DNA of 64,000 nucleotides from an uncultured cyanobacterium (GCA_903903925.1 CAIVAU010000116.1:143576-207575); one strand, 5' to 3'; counted from the stretch's first letter, positions 51,727 through 60,577 are shown. Numbers and translations are program-made. Notes: generated from the sequence alone by a model not told the origin.

Positions 51727-52494
51727 CTAAGAAACAATCCCTGACCACTGAACTTTTTTCTGTTTGTCCCGGCGATAAGAAAAGAAATGTTCTGGGGTTT
51801 GATAAGTACAATAAGGAGCGATCGCAATCTGTTCTGGACTGATGCCCAACATTTCCATCTGTAAGGCATTTACCCGCCGCACATCTAACCGTACCCGTCC
51901 TGGATTGGGATCTGGGAACAAGGGGGAATTTGGTAACTGATGTAGTGCATTGACAATTTCTTTTTCATCATTATGTGTTATAATGCTTCTGCCAACTTCT
52001 GCAGCTACCTGCTCTGAGACTTGGTAAACCTCACCGGCGATCGCAGGGCCCATAGCAATTCGCAAATCCTGAAGTTCGCTACCGAGTGAGAGCATTCTTT
52101 TGATAGCCTGGGGCACGATGCTGCTTGAAGTACCACGCCAACCGGCATGTACTGCTGCAACCTGTCCAGTCTTGTGCGAAGCAATCAGCACAGGTGTACA
52201 ATCAGCCGAAGCCACCCAAATTGCTTGTAGAGGCTGCTCACTCACTAACCCATCGCCCTCCACTTGATCAGCACCTTCAGTCAACTGATTTGCAATTTCT
52301 GTTGGAGTGAGAATAATATTGCCATGTACCTGTTTTAAGCGATAAACTGAAGCCTCTGGACGCAATACCTTTGTAAGTTCCGATGGCGTTTGAGGCCAAA
52401 ACTGCTGGGTAAAAAAGCCATGAGTCCAAGATTCCAGGAGACTACAAGTCAGGTACGGCAGTCCTTCCCAAGTGCGCCAGTGCCAAGTGTGCAT
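51727..52494 (-). CDS. pgeF: Peptidoglycan editing factor PgeF / YfiH (laccase-domain) family
   Basis: 255 residues from ATG 52494. YfiH-family features: GFFTQQFWPQ, RLKQVHGNIIL (His), ASADCTPVLIAS (Cys), AAVHAGWRGTSSSI (H-A-G-W-R), and the C-terminal TYQTPEHFFSYRRDKQKKVQWSGIV. The His-Cys-His zinc-site set of purine nucleoside phosphorylase/PgeF proteins is present. The function in cyanobacteria is assumed from the family. A TTG at 52509 would add five residues. Divergent from birA. Confidence 0.9.
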   Translation of the reverse strand: MHTWHWRTWEGLPYLTCSLLESWTHGFFTQQFWPQTPSELTKVLRPEASVYRLKQVHGNIILTPTEIANQLTEGADQVEGDGLVSEQPLQAIWVASADCTPVLIASHKTGQVAAVHAGWRGTSSSIVPQAIKRMLSLGSELQDLRIAMGPAIAGEVYQVSEQVAAEVGRSIITHNDEKEIVNALHQLPNSPLFPDPNPGRVRLDVRRVNALQMEMLGISPEQIAIAPYCTYQTPEHFFSYRRDKQKKVQWSGIVS

Positions 52495-52572
52495 CGTCAA
52501 CAAAACCAAGAAACAAAATAAAAATCAGCCAATTTATCCTAACTTGAACAAGCTTTCTTTGGGTTAATTTCC

Positions 52573-53514
52573 GTGGGATTGAATCGGCAAAAACTAGAAG
52601 CAGCCCTCCACGCAGGGCGTAAGTTTCCCTATCTACCATTTTCTCTACATCTTTTTGAAACCGTATCTTCAACAAACCAAACCCTGTGGGACTTGCTAAA
52701 TTCCGGCTCTGAACAAGGATGTGTCGTCATTGCTGAGCAACAAACATCTGGGCGGGGTCAATGGGGTCGCCAGTGGATTTCTCCAGAAGGCGGTTTATAC
52801 CTTTCAGTGGCAATTACACCCAAAGTAGAAGCCACAAACAGCTACCAGCTAACTTTAGCTACTGCTTGGGGAATTGCCAGACAATTGCGAAACAGTGGCA
52901 TTCCTGTTGGGATTAAATGGCCCAATGATTTAGTGATCTTTTCCATCCCTAAGAGAGATGCATGTATAGAAAACACCGTCATAAGTACAATACCACATTC
53001 AGTAACACACGATGTACTCAATTCAAATCAAAACAGCCATAACTACAAGAAACTAGGTGGCATTTTGACTGAAACCAAAGTCAGCAAAGGACAAATTACC
53101 CAAGCAGTCATTGGGGTTGGTATTAACTGGGCAAACCCAGTACCAGAAACTGGAATCAATTTAGAAACGTGGCAAGCAAACCACCATCCAAAAACAATCT
53201 CAAATCTTGAAATGCTAACCCTGACAGTTTTACTAGGAATAGAATCCGGTATACTATGCCTATTCCAAGAAGGAGTAGACATATTATTATCTCGATATTT
53301 AGAATTGCTCACAAATATCGGCGAGCAGGTATGCGTTAATAATCTGACAGGCACCGTAATTGGCGTATCTCACACTGGGGAGCTTCGTGTTCGCATGGAG
53401 ACATCTGAACAGAAAGCAGTAATAACACCAGAAATTAACCTTCAGCCCGGTACAATCAGTTTGGGATATCGTAACAGGAGTCAGAATACAGGAGTCAGGA
53501 GTCAGAATAGTTAA
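52573..53514 (+). CDS. birA: Biotin-[acetyl-CoA-carboxylase] ligase
   Basis: 313 residues; attaches biotin to the carboxylase carrier protein. Motifs: TSGRGQWGRQWISPEGGLYLS (biotinyl-AMP loop), GIKWPNDLV, KLGGILTE, QAVIGVGINW. There is no N-terminal helix-turn-helix, so it is a catalytic-only type. An unusual ~34-residue insert (FSIPKRDACIENTVISTIPH...) separates KWPNDLV from KLGGILTE, where most homologues have only a few residues. The last ~13 residues (RNRSQNTGVRSQNS) and the stop are encoded in a heptamer repeat. The GTG start is tentative. Confidence 0.9.
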   Translation: MGLNRQKLEAALHAGRKFPYLPFSLHLFETVSSTNQTLWDLLNSGSEQGCVVIAEQQTSGRGQWGRQWISPEGGLYLSVAITPKVEATNSYQLTLATAWGIARQLRNSGIPVGIKWPNDLVIFSIPKRDACIENTVISTIPHSVTHDVLNSNQNSHNYKKLGGILTETKVSKGQITQAVIGVGINWANPVPETGINLETWQANHHPKTISNLEMLTLTVLLGIESGILCLFQEGVDILLSRYLELLTNIGEQVCVNNLTGTVIGVSHTGELRVRMETSEQKAVITPEINLQPGTISLGYRNRSQNTGVRSQNS

Positions 53515-53608
53515 AGAATGGGGAGATAACAGAAGCTATCTCTTGCCACAAAGACAGATACCAAAAGAAAGATAAATTCTGACTCCTGACTCCTGACTCC
53601 TGACTCCT
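53474..53608. repeat. Inverted heptamer arms around ~65 bp, overlapping birA end
   Basis: CAGGAGT-type units (53474-53510) and CTGACTC-type units (53576-53608) are mutual reverse complements. The left arm encodes the birA C-terminus. Same architecture as 15574-15735. Confidence 0.75.
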
Positions 53609-53643
53609 TCTTAAGCTACTTACACATAACACCACTAGAACCA

Positions 53644-55299
53644 ATGACGCAGCGCAATAACTCTGCCCATAACCATTCACACTATCAATGGCAACGCTCG
53701 CTACCTGCACAGAGTCTCTGTTGGCTCAGCAGCTTCAGCTTGCTCTCCGGCGGTTTGGTGTATGCCCAAACCGAATCAGCAGCAATAGACAATATCGTTC
53801 CCACTGCTGAAAATTCTGGTTCAGCAGCAGTTGTCAATAACGCTAAAAAAGATACTATTGAGCGAAATCGTAACGCTTTTTCACCGGAATCGGTTGCAGA
53901 GCAAGAATTTTCCCAACGCCGAGTCAAACTTAGACAAAGACTACATAGGGAAGAAATTTCCCAATCCACACAGCCAGTCAAAAATCAACACAAAGACGAG
54001 GCATCAGAAGAACCTGTAGTGGTGATTAGAAAGTCGAGATCACAGGTAAACGATTCTGCGACTGAAGCAGGTGTGAGTAATTTGAGAGCCAAATTAGAAG
54101 CTTCGCGGCGTGTTCCTCTCATTCATAAAGAAAAACTGCAAGCAGATTCTACCTCGCCAACAGATCAAAGCTCATCCTCTGAAAAAGCTCCCCAAGCAAC
54201 AAAACCTTTAAACAACTCTAATAGCGCTGCTGAGAAACCCAAGGATTATAATAACGCCCTGATTGACCCCACAAATTACAGTGGTGCTGATGCCACACAT
54301 AAGTATTATGAAGCACCCAGTTCTGTCGTCATCACAGAACGCTCCAGTAGTTGTCGAACAATATTAGCGTCAGGACAAGGTGTTTCAGGTAGTCCTTGTG
54401 GTAACTCTCGAAGTCAGCCTTTAGCTGACTCTGACACGAAGCTACAAGGGAAGCACGTGCCCAGTTGGATCGGAAGAAGTCAAACTGCGCATGTAGTAAA
54501 TATTGCTTCTGAACAGCGTGTTTATACTAATACAGCTAACACTCTCGTACGTCCTGATCGCATTGCTTCTGGTGGTGTAACGAAGAGCGACTATCACCCT
54601 AATCGGTTTATCCCCAACAATTTCATCCCCACAACAACAGTTAGTTCTACACCTCTTGCACCAGAGGGTGGTGCTTTGTCAGCACCAATGACATCTGACA
54701 ACGTCGCTCCCCGTCCCAGCACTGTAGCTTACAACATCCCACTGGCATCAACATTGCCGCAAATTGCCTATAGTGGTGCCTATGCTGGTAGACTTGCCTC
54801 TGGCATTGCCGGATTGATGTTTCCCCTTACCGTCCCAGCTCCGATTACTTCCTTGTTTGGTTGGCGAATTCATCCAATTACAGGCGATCGCCGTTTCCAC
54901 TCTGGTACAGACTTAGGTGCAGCGATGGGAACACCTGTATTGGCAGCATACCCTGGTAAAGTCGAGATAGCTGACTGGGTAGGTGGTTACGGCAATACTG
55001 TTATACTTAACCACAACAACGCCCAACAAACACTCTACGGTCACATGTCACAGATCCTTGTCCAACCCGGTCAGTGGGTACAACAGGGAACTGTCATTGG
55101 GCTAGTGGGCAGTACCGGTAATTCCACAGGGCCCCACCTACACTTTGAGATCCGTCAACTCACACCAGAAGGATGGGTTGCGACTGATCCAGGAGATCAA
55201 CTAGAAACAGCTCTCAGTCAATTGGTTCACACCTTGCAAACAGCTCAAACACCCCAGCAAGCTGAATCAAACAACCCAGCAACTAGAAGGCTAAATTGA
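53644..55299 (+). CDS. M23 family (LytM) peptidoglycan endopeptidase
   Basis: 551 residues. The signal segment (~18-40, LPAQSLCWLSSFSLLSGGLVYA) indicates secretion. A long low-complexity, Ser/Lys/Gln-rich region (~45-370) precedes the C-terminal M23 domain (~395-510). Zinc ligands: H and D in RRFHSGTDLGA and H-x-H in GPHLHFEIR; LYGHMSQI supplies the catalytic His. It is a likely cell-wall hydrolase acting in the periplasm, perhaps in septum or junction remodelling. ATG start, no operon partner. Confidence 0.9.
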   Translation: MTQRNNSAHNHSHYQWQRSLPAQSLCWLSSFSLLSGGLVYAQTESAAIDNIVPTAENSGSAAVVNNAKKDTIERNRNAFSPESVAEQEFSQRRVKLRQRLHREEISQSTQPVKNQHKDEASEEPVVVIRKSRSQVNDSATEAGVSNLRAKLEASRRVPLIHKEKLQADSTSPTDQSSSSEKAPQATKPLNNSNSAAEKPKDYNNALIDPTNYSGADATHKYYEAPSSVVITERSSSCRTILASGQGVSGSPCGNSRSQPLADSDTKLQGKHVPSWIGRSQTAHVVNIASEQRVYTNTANTLVRPDRIASGGVTKSDYHPNRFIPNNFIPTTTVSSTPLAPEGGALSAPMTSDNVAPRPSTVAYNIPLASTLPQIAYSGAYAGRLASGIAGLMFPLTVPAPITSLFGWRIHPITGDRRFHSGTDLGAAMGTPVLAAYPGKVEIADWVGGYGNTVILNHNNAQQTLYGHMSQILVQPGQWVQQGTVIGLVGSTGNSTGPHLHFEIRQLTPEGWVATDPGDQLETALSQLVHTLQTAQTPQQAESNNPATRRLN

Positions 55300-55366
55300 G
55301 AATTCTGCCAAATTGGCAACACGTGTGATTTAGGAAAGAGTATTGTGTGAACCAATGGGTCTTGCC

Positions 55367-55555
55367 TCACAAGATCCATAGCAAAAAAGCAGAATCTTCC
55401 TCTCTCAGATGGCCACTGGGAGGTCTTAAATACATCCAAAATTTAGTCCCCAGGTAATGAACCTGGGGATTTGCTTTGGATAGCACGTGCAGAATATCAA
55501 CGAATTGTTTGAGGATGGCAATAAGAACCGAACTATCAAAAACAATCCCCGTCAT
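55367..55555 (-). pseudogene. Truncated VapC-type PIN-domain toxin
   Basis: The ATG overlaps the antitoxin stop (ATGA). The first residues MTGIVFDSSVLIAILKQ match a PIN domain start with its first catalytic Asp, but from about residue 18 the sequence departs from the family (FVDILHVLSKANPQ...), passing through a palindromic hairpin at 55447-55469 to a stop. The remaining acidic residues of a PIN domain are absent. The toxin was probably truncated by a small element or deletion. Confidence 0.7.
55447..55469. repeat. 9-bp-stem palindrome inside the vapC remnant
   Basis: TCCCCAGGT-AATGA-ACCTGGGGA. It resembles the terminal hairpins of IS200/IS605-type elements and marks the point where toxin similarity is lost. 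Confidence 0.6.
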
Positions 55556-55800
55556 TTTGTTTCAAAGCCACGATCCATTTTATCGTCTTCAGCGGCAGCT
55601 TCTTCCTTACGCCATCTCAAAAAATCATCAATGGTATCATGATGTGTCAAATATTGATTCGCCAGCGCTCGTGCCTGCGCTAACGCTTGATGCTCTTCAC
55701 GAATGGTCACAATATCCCCCTCCGCTATATTCAGCTTTTTACGGATAACAGAAGGTATTGTGACTCTACCGCCTTTTTGTATTTCTGCACGATAGTCCAT
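55552..55800 (-). CDS. AbrB/SpoVT-type antitoxin (VapB-like)
   Basis: 82 residues. An N-terminal swapped-hairpin AbrB domain (MDYRAEIQKGGRVTIPSVIR, KKLNIAEGDIVTIREE) is followed by a helical C-terminus (LANQYLTHHDTIDDFLRWRKEEAAAEDDK) that would wrap the toxin. Immediately followed by a PIN-domain gene start with ATGA overlap. The toxin is now truncated, so this antitoxin is an orphan. Confidence 0.85.
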   Translation of the reverse strand: MDYRAEIQKGGRVTIPSVIRKKLNIAEGDIVTIREEHQALAQARALANQYLTHHDTIDDFLRWRKEEAAAEDDKMDRGFETK

Positions 55801-55882
55801 TTTTTACTTTTCTACAAATTAAGCAAATTTGGATTAAATCATTTTAATCCAAAAACCTAAAGGGGGACTGGTTATTTTTTTT

Positions 55883-56611
55883 TCAAGGATAAAAACCAGG
55901 TGTTTTTAAGATGAGGCGTTGATTCTCCGTCAAATCAGGATAATCATCGGGGCTGTAGTAGTATCGTGCCCAAGCACTAGCGTAGGGAGAATATTTATAG
56001 AACAGAGTGCGGCGTTCGTGTTGCCCTTTCCAAGGCAGAGTACCGTGGGAGAGGGCTTCGGTAAAGAGTATTGCCGTTCCAGCTTTGCCAGGAATTGCCT
56101 GTACGCAGGAATGAGGATGTTCTAAATTTTGCAACTCTTTTGGGAATGGTAGGTTGCTTTTGTGGCTGGCGGGAATGCAGCCGAACCCACCAACACCTGT
56201 AGGCACGTCTGTAAGATTGTAAGCCACTGCAACCAAGCCATTGTACATCTTTCCGTGTTGATAAAGGTAGTATTGGCCGGGGTCATAGGGAGTACCACCA
56301 CCGTGTAGGATACTGCCAATTGGGCCAGATCCTTGACGGATGATGTGAACGTAGTCATGATCCAAACGAAATCCAGGTCCAAGTACAGCAGCCAGATAAG
56401 GGGTGATTCGGGGATTGTCGATGAGAGAACGAAACTCAGTACCCCAGCCAAGTAAACTATCAAAGCGAATCCACGGTTTGATAGGCTTGTTCACTTCAGC
56501 AATATGTTGATCGAGAAGCTGATTGATGGCTGCTATCTGTTCTGGAGTCAAGGCATCCTCCAGCACTAAGAACCCTTGTAAATCAAACAGATAGTGTTCA
56601 AGTTCAGTCAA
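55883..56611 (-). CDS. Phytanoyl-CoA dioxygenase (PhyH) family protein
   Basis: 242 residues. An N-terminal helix (FLVLEDALTPEQIAAINQLLDQHI), then LDHDYVHIIRQGSGPIGSILHGGGTPYDP, GGFGCIPASHKSNLPFP, TAILFTEALSHGTLPWKGQHERRTLFYKYSPYASAW. The late His (SHGTLPW) and Arg (RRTLFYKY) fit a non-haem Fe(II)/2-oxoglutarate site; the first H-x-D appears as HGGGTPYD, so the exact iron ligands are uncertain. Substrate unknown. The start is TTG with GAGG eight bases upstream. Confidence 0.82.
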   Translation of the reverse strand: MTELEHYLFDLQGFLVLEDALTPEQIAAINQLLDQHIAEVNKPIKPWIRFDSLLGWGTEFRSLIDNPRITPYLAAVLGPGFRLDHDYVHIIRQGSGPIGSILHGGGTPYDPGQYYLYQHGKMYNGLVAVAYNLTDVPTGVGGFGCIPASHKSNLPFPKELQNLEHPHSCVQAIPGKAGTAILFTEALSHGTLPWKGQHERRTLFYKYSPYASAWARYYYSPDDYPDLTENQRLILKTPGFYP

Positions 56612-56647
56612 GTTGGTATCCTCGGGGTAGGAGTCAGGAGTTCTTCT

Positions 56648-57328
56648 TCAAGAATACCCGTGTTCGGATAAAAAAGTAGGTGTTATTTCATCACTGCTGA
56701 GGTCAGTAAGTGCTGTTGGATCGGTTTTTTCGGAGTAAAGAAATTTTTCTACGTACTTGCCTAGAATATCTCCTTCTAAATTCACCCAACTGTCTGAATT
56801 CAAATAGCGGAGATTGGTTTCCGCATACGTGAGGGGAATTACTGCCACTTTAAATTGCATTGTTTCTGGTTGATATTCTGCGACTGTGAGGCTGATTCCA
56901 TTTACAGCAATGCTACCTTTAGGGACAATATAACGAGCGATCGCCTTCGTCGCAGTAAATGTCATTTCCCAAGACGTTGCGGTTTGTTCTGCCGAACGCA
57001 GTTGCCCTATGCCGTCCACATGTCCCATCACAAAATGACCTCCCACTTTGCTGCCTACACGTAGTGATGCTTCTAAGTTCACATATCTCTGTCCTACTTG
57101 CGCTTGTCCAAGAGTCGTGCGGCGCAGGGTTTCTGGAGAAGCGGTGGCAATAAATCCATCTTTTAAAACTTCTTCTACTGTCAGGCACACACCGTCTACT
57201 GCAACGCTATCACCTAACGTAAGATCCCGCATAATAATATTAGACGACTCGGTGACACATGTAACTTGCCAATAATCCCCTCCTAGGGGTCTTAAATTTC
57301 CTAATGTTTGGATTAATCCTGTAAACAC
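56648..57328 (-). CDS. ribE: Riboflavin synthase alpha subunit
   Basis: 226 residues from GTG 57328 (MFTGLIQTLG). It dismutates two 6,7-dimethyl-8-ribityllumazine molecules to riboflavin. Two tandem lumazine-binding barrels are visible: the first with DSVAVDGVCLTVEEV and PETLRRTTLG, the second with GSIAVNGISLTVAEY and IPLTYAETNL; the joining GGHFVMGHVDGIGQL is typical. The C-terminal ~30 residues extend beyond the usual end. A TTG at 57343 would add five residues not seen in the family. Confidence 0.94.
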   Translation of the reverse strand: MFTGLIQTLGNLRPLGGDYWQVTCVTESSNIIMRDLTLGDSVAVDGVCLTVEEVLKDGFIATASPETLRRTTLGQAQVGQRYVNLEASLRVGSKVGGHFVMGHVDGIGQLRSAEQTATSWEMTFTATKAIARYIVPKGSIAVNGISLTVAEYQPETMQFKVAVIPLTYAETNLRYLNSDSWVNLEGDILGKYVEKFLYSEKTDPTALTDLSSDEITPTFLSEHGYS

Positions 57329-57667
57329 GGCTTTTTCACCCAACTCACTCTATTAATTGCCTAAGCTTGACTAAGATACACTAGTAATTGTTACAGTGAT
57401 TTATCAAATTCAAGTATAAAAATTGACAGAAAAGAAATAAAAAGTTTCTCACATTTACATCTGTCACAAGGCATACTTGAATATATAGATTATTGTCAAC
57501 CTTGCCCAATTTAACTTATTCTGGTGTTCACATCGATTTAGGAGTTTAATAGCAGCAATTATATAGAATAGAGACTTATGTTTAACCTTGTCCCAAGATT
57601 TTTTAACCAAGGGTACGATTTGTTACATACCCCTCCAAGCTCTCAAAGGATTGTAGAGGCTTAGCCA
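57329..57667. other. Intergenic region, ribE to bifunctional nuclease gene
   Basis: 339 bp between divergent genes, AT-rich, holding both promoters. No repeat or hairpin noted. Confidence 0.5.
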
Positions 57668-58165
57668 ATGCTTGAAATGAAAGTCGCTGGCATAGCATTA
57701 GATGCCATAACTCGCAGCCCAATTGTCCTGTTAAAGGATGCTTCAGACCGCCGTGCTTTGCCAATTTACATCGGTCAGGAACAGGCAAGGGCCATTATGA
57801 GTGCACTAGAGAATCAGAAGCCTCCCAGACCCTTAACCCACGACCTGATGGTGAATATTCTGGAAGCATGGAATATGACTCTGGAGCGCGTTATTATTCA
57901 TTCACTCCAAAAGGACACATTTTATGCAGCCTTAATTGTAAAGCATGGGGATGTCAAAAAAGAAATTGATGCCCGTCCCAGCGATGCGATCGCTGTTGCC
58001 CTCCGTACAAATACTCCTATTTGGGTCATGGAAGAAGTCATAGCTGATGCCTCCATCCCCGTAGATCGAGATGCCGATGAAGCTGAACAGCAAGCCTTCC
58101 GCGAATTTATCTCTAACCTTAGACCAGAGGATTTAATCAAGCGCTTTGGTGGTAACGATAGCTAA
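57668..58165 (+). CDS. Bifunctional nuclease family (DUF151) protein
   Basis: 165 residues: MLEMKVAGIALDAITRSPIV, LLKDASDRRALPIYIGQEQARAI, RPLTHDLMVNILEAW, EIDARPSDAIAVALRTNTPIWV. This is the BFN/DUF151 domain (with plant and Thermotoga relatives reported to have nuclease activity), complete in length. The role in cyanobacteria is unclear. The ATG follows GGCTTAGCCA with no strong ribosome-binding site. Confidence 0.9.
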   Translation: MLEMKVAGIALDAITRSPIVLLKDASDRRALPIYIGQEQARAIMSALENQKPPRPLTHDLMVNILEAWNMTLERVIIHSLQKDTFYAALIVKHGDVKKEIDARPSDAIAVALRTNTPIWVMEEVIADASIPVDRDADEAEQQAFREFISNLRPEDLIKRFGGNDS

Positions 58166-58205
58166 ATTAAAATTAAATGACTTACAACTCATGAGTTACT
58201 TCTTT

Positions 58206-58247
58206 CAACTCCTAACTCCTAACTCCTAACTCCTAACTCCTAACTCT
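58206..58247. repeat. Heptamer tract (AACTCCT)
   Basis: Six tandem AACTCCT units immediately before the aldo/keto reductase start. Confidence 0.85.
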
Positions 58248-58254
58248 TTGGAAG

Positions 58255-59385
58255 ATGCAATACCGACGCTTTGGGAAAACGAATTTGTGCTTATCAGTAT
58301 TTTCCTTGGGGACAATGCGCTACTTGGCTTCTGTTGAAAATGCATGGCAAACGCTTCAACAAGCCATAGAGTTAGGGATTAATCATCTGGAAACTGCCAG
58401 AGGTTATGGCAAAAGTGAGGAGTATCTTGGTGAAGCGATGTCTGTTGGTTTACCTGTACCCCGAACGAGGCTTCACATCACCACCAAAATCCCCCCTACG
58501 GTGGATGCTGATACAATGCGTCGGCACATTGATGAATCCCTGGAACGATTGAAGCTCGATTATCTCGATAGTCTAGGGATTCACGGTTTGAATACTTGGG
58601 AACATTTAGACTGGGTAAAAGCTCAGGGTGGCTGTATGCAAGCGGTGCAGGAGGCTGTTGCAGATGGTCGGGTGCGACACGTTGGATTTTCCACCCACGG
58701 TCCATTGGAAGTGATTCAAGCAGCGATAGATACAGATTTTTTTGCATTTGTCAATCTGCATTATTACTATTTTTTCCAACGCAACGCTGCTGCAATTCAG
58801 CAAGCTGCTGAAAAGGACATGGGCATTTTTATCATTTCACCTGCTGATAAGGGAGGACGCTTGTACACCCCACCGCAAACGCTAAAAGACCTGTGTCATC
58901 CTTTTTCACCCCTAGAGTTAAACTATCGATTTTTACTGAGCGACCCTCGGATTACCACTCTGAGTGTGGGACCTGCAAACCCAGATGAATTAACAGAACC
59001 TTTGAAGGTTGCTGACCGCGACAAAGATCTGACAACAGAGGAAATCACTGTCCTACAGCGGTTAGAAAATCACCAAACATCTGCTCTAGCAGTGGATAAA
59101 TGCAGCCAGTGTTACGCTTGTTTACCCTGCCCAGAAAATATCAAGATTCCAGAAGTGCTACGGCTGCGTAATCTTGCTATAGCATATGACATGACTGACT
59201 TTGGTCAATATCGTTACCGAATGTTTGAAAACGCTGGTCACTGGTTTCCTGGGATGAAAGGCAGCCGCTGCACAGAATGCGGCGACTGTTTGCCTCGGTG
59301 TCCAGAAAATTTGAAGATTCCAGCTTTGTTGCAAGATGCCCACGAGCGATTAAATGGCTCAGATGGTAGGAGATTGTGGGTGTAA
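58255..59385 (+). CDS. Aldo/keto reductase with C-terminal 4Fe-4S ferredoxin-like domain
   Basis: 376 residues. The AKR barrel (~1-270): TARGYGKSEEYLGEAM (Tyr), HITTKIP (Lys), LGIHGLNTWEHL (His). A C-terminal extension carries two cysteine clusters, CSQCYACLPCP and CTECGDCLPRCP, for iron-sulfur clusters, as in the COG1453 group of putative oxidoreductases. The substrate is unknown; ferredoxin-linked redox is plausible. The TAA stop lies in a GTGTAAGAG repeat. Confidence 0.9.
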   Translation: MQYRRFGKTNLCLSVFSLGTMRYLASVENAWQTLQQAIELGINHLETARGYGKSEEYLGEAMSVGLPVPRTRLHITTKIPPTVDADTMRRHIDESLERLKLDYLDSLGIHGLNTWEHLDWVKAQGGCMQAVQEAVADGRVRHVGFSTHGPLEVIQAAIDTDFFAFVNLHYYYFFQRNAAAIQQAAEKDMGIFIISPADKGGRLYTPPQTLKDLCHPFSPLELNYRFLLSDPRITTLSVGPANPDELTEPLKVADRDKDLTTEEITVLQRLENHQTSALAVDKCSQCYACLPCPENIKIPEVLRLRNLAIAYDMTDFGQYRYRMFENAGHWFPGMKGSRCTECGDCLPRCPENLKIPALLQDAHERLNGSDGRRLWV

Positions 59386-59455
59386 GAGGGTGTGGGGGGT
59401 GTAAGAGAGTGTGGGGGGTGTAAGAGAGTGTGGGGAGTGTGGGGGGTGTGGGGAA
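59384..59455. repeat. GTGTAAGAG/GTGTGGGG tandem repeat
   Basis: Three copies of a ~21-base unit (GTGTAAGAGAGTGTGGGG) begin inside the aldo/keto reductase stop codon region. Confidence 0.8.
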
Positions 59456-59602
59456 GAAAAAACAACTGCACCCTAAATGGGGAAGATACCCCTACATTTA
59501 TGTATAAAAAAGAAAAGATCTATTTCGAGTTGCGTACAGAATGGGAACTATGGAAGCTTTTTTCGCGCCTTTGTGGTTAAGTAGTTAAAAACTGCCAAAT
59601 TT

Positions 59603-60571
59603 ATGGATTGGAGCAACTGGGTTTATCTGGGAGCAGGACTAGCGGTGGGGATGGGGTTTCGCGGATTGTTGGCGCGAATCAAGCGATCGCCTGACTCATC
59701 AGCTGTAACGCCTACCGCTCAAACAGATGTGTCAGAACTTGTGCAACAGATGAAGCAAATGCATCTAGCATACCAAATGGCACAGGAAATGAGCCAGTTT
59801 AAAGCGGGGTTTTTGGCACGGACTACCCACGTCTTGCGATCGCCCCTCAATGGTCTGATTGGTCTGCATCAGTTAATTCTGTCGGATTTATGTGAAAGTC
59901 CAGATGAAGAAAGAGAATTTATCGCCCAAGCTCATGAGCGGGCGTTGAAGCTGCTAAAGCTGATCGACGAAATTCTCAAAGTTTCTAGAGCAGAACATGG
60001 TAGTCACAAATTAGATATTCAACCTGTCCCGCTAGCCGAAATGCTACAGGAGGTTCATAACCTAACGTATATGCTAGCGGAAAATCGCAATTTTACCTTC
60101 CAGGTGCTATCACCAGATCCAGAAATTTATGTTTTGGCAGACTGTCAATGGCTACAACAAGTCTTAGTGAATTTGGTAGACACTGCGATTTCTCAGATGG
60201 ATGAAGGCAGTATTTACATTTCGGCAAGTCGATCACCCACAAGCGATTTTGTTTACATTTGGTTGGATCTACCAACTCATGCCTTGTCTGGGAGTGAACC
60301 CATCGATTTACTTAATTGTGTCTCTCAGGAGACTCAGACTGACAACGAAAACGCTTTTCTTTTGCCGGGAATGAATCTATTACTAAATCAAACTTTACTT
60401 GAAGCGATGGGGGGAAAGCTGGAAATCGTTGCTTCTGTCGAAAATTCTGAGCCACCTGACCAACGTTTAAAACTTCCTTCGGTCGCCAAGCAATCAGATG
60501 AGCAGATCTCTAGGCTACAAATTTCTATGCCTTTAGTGATTCCTGAAACTGGATGTGAGAATGATTCATGA
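59603..60571 (+). CDS. Histidine kinase-like protein with degenerate ATPase domain
   Basis: 322 residues. An N-terminal membrane segment (~5-22), a short linker, then a HisKA-like helix (AGFLARTTHVLRSPLNGLIGLHQLIL) with a His where the phospho-His is expected. The ATPase domain is abnormal: the N box reads VLVNLVDTAISQM (its Mg-binding Asn replaced), and no D-x-G-x-G or G-x-G-L-G boxes are seen. It may be a pseudokinase or phosphotransfer/scaffold protein. No response regulator is adjacent. It overlaps nothing; a small membrane gene converges with it. Confidence 0.8.
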   Translation: MDWSNWVYLGAGLAVGMGFRGLLARIKRSPDSSAVTPTAQTDVSELVQQMKQMHLAYQMAQEMSQFKAGFLARTTHVLRSPLNGLIGLHQLILSDLCESPDEEREFIAQAHERALKLLKLIDEILKVSRAEHGSHKLDIQPVPLAEMLQEVHNLTYMLAENRNFTFQVLSPDPEIYVLADCQWLQQVLVNLVDTAISQMDEGSIYISASRSPTSDFVYIWLDLPTHALSGSEPIDLLNCVSQETQTDNENAFLLPGMNLLLNQTLLEAMGGKLEIVASVENSEPPDQRLKLPSVAKQSDEQISRLQISMPLVIPETGCENDS

Positions 60572-60577
60572 ATTTTT

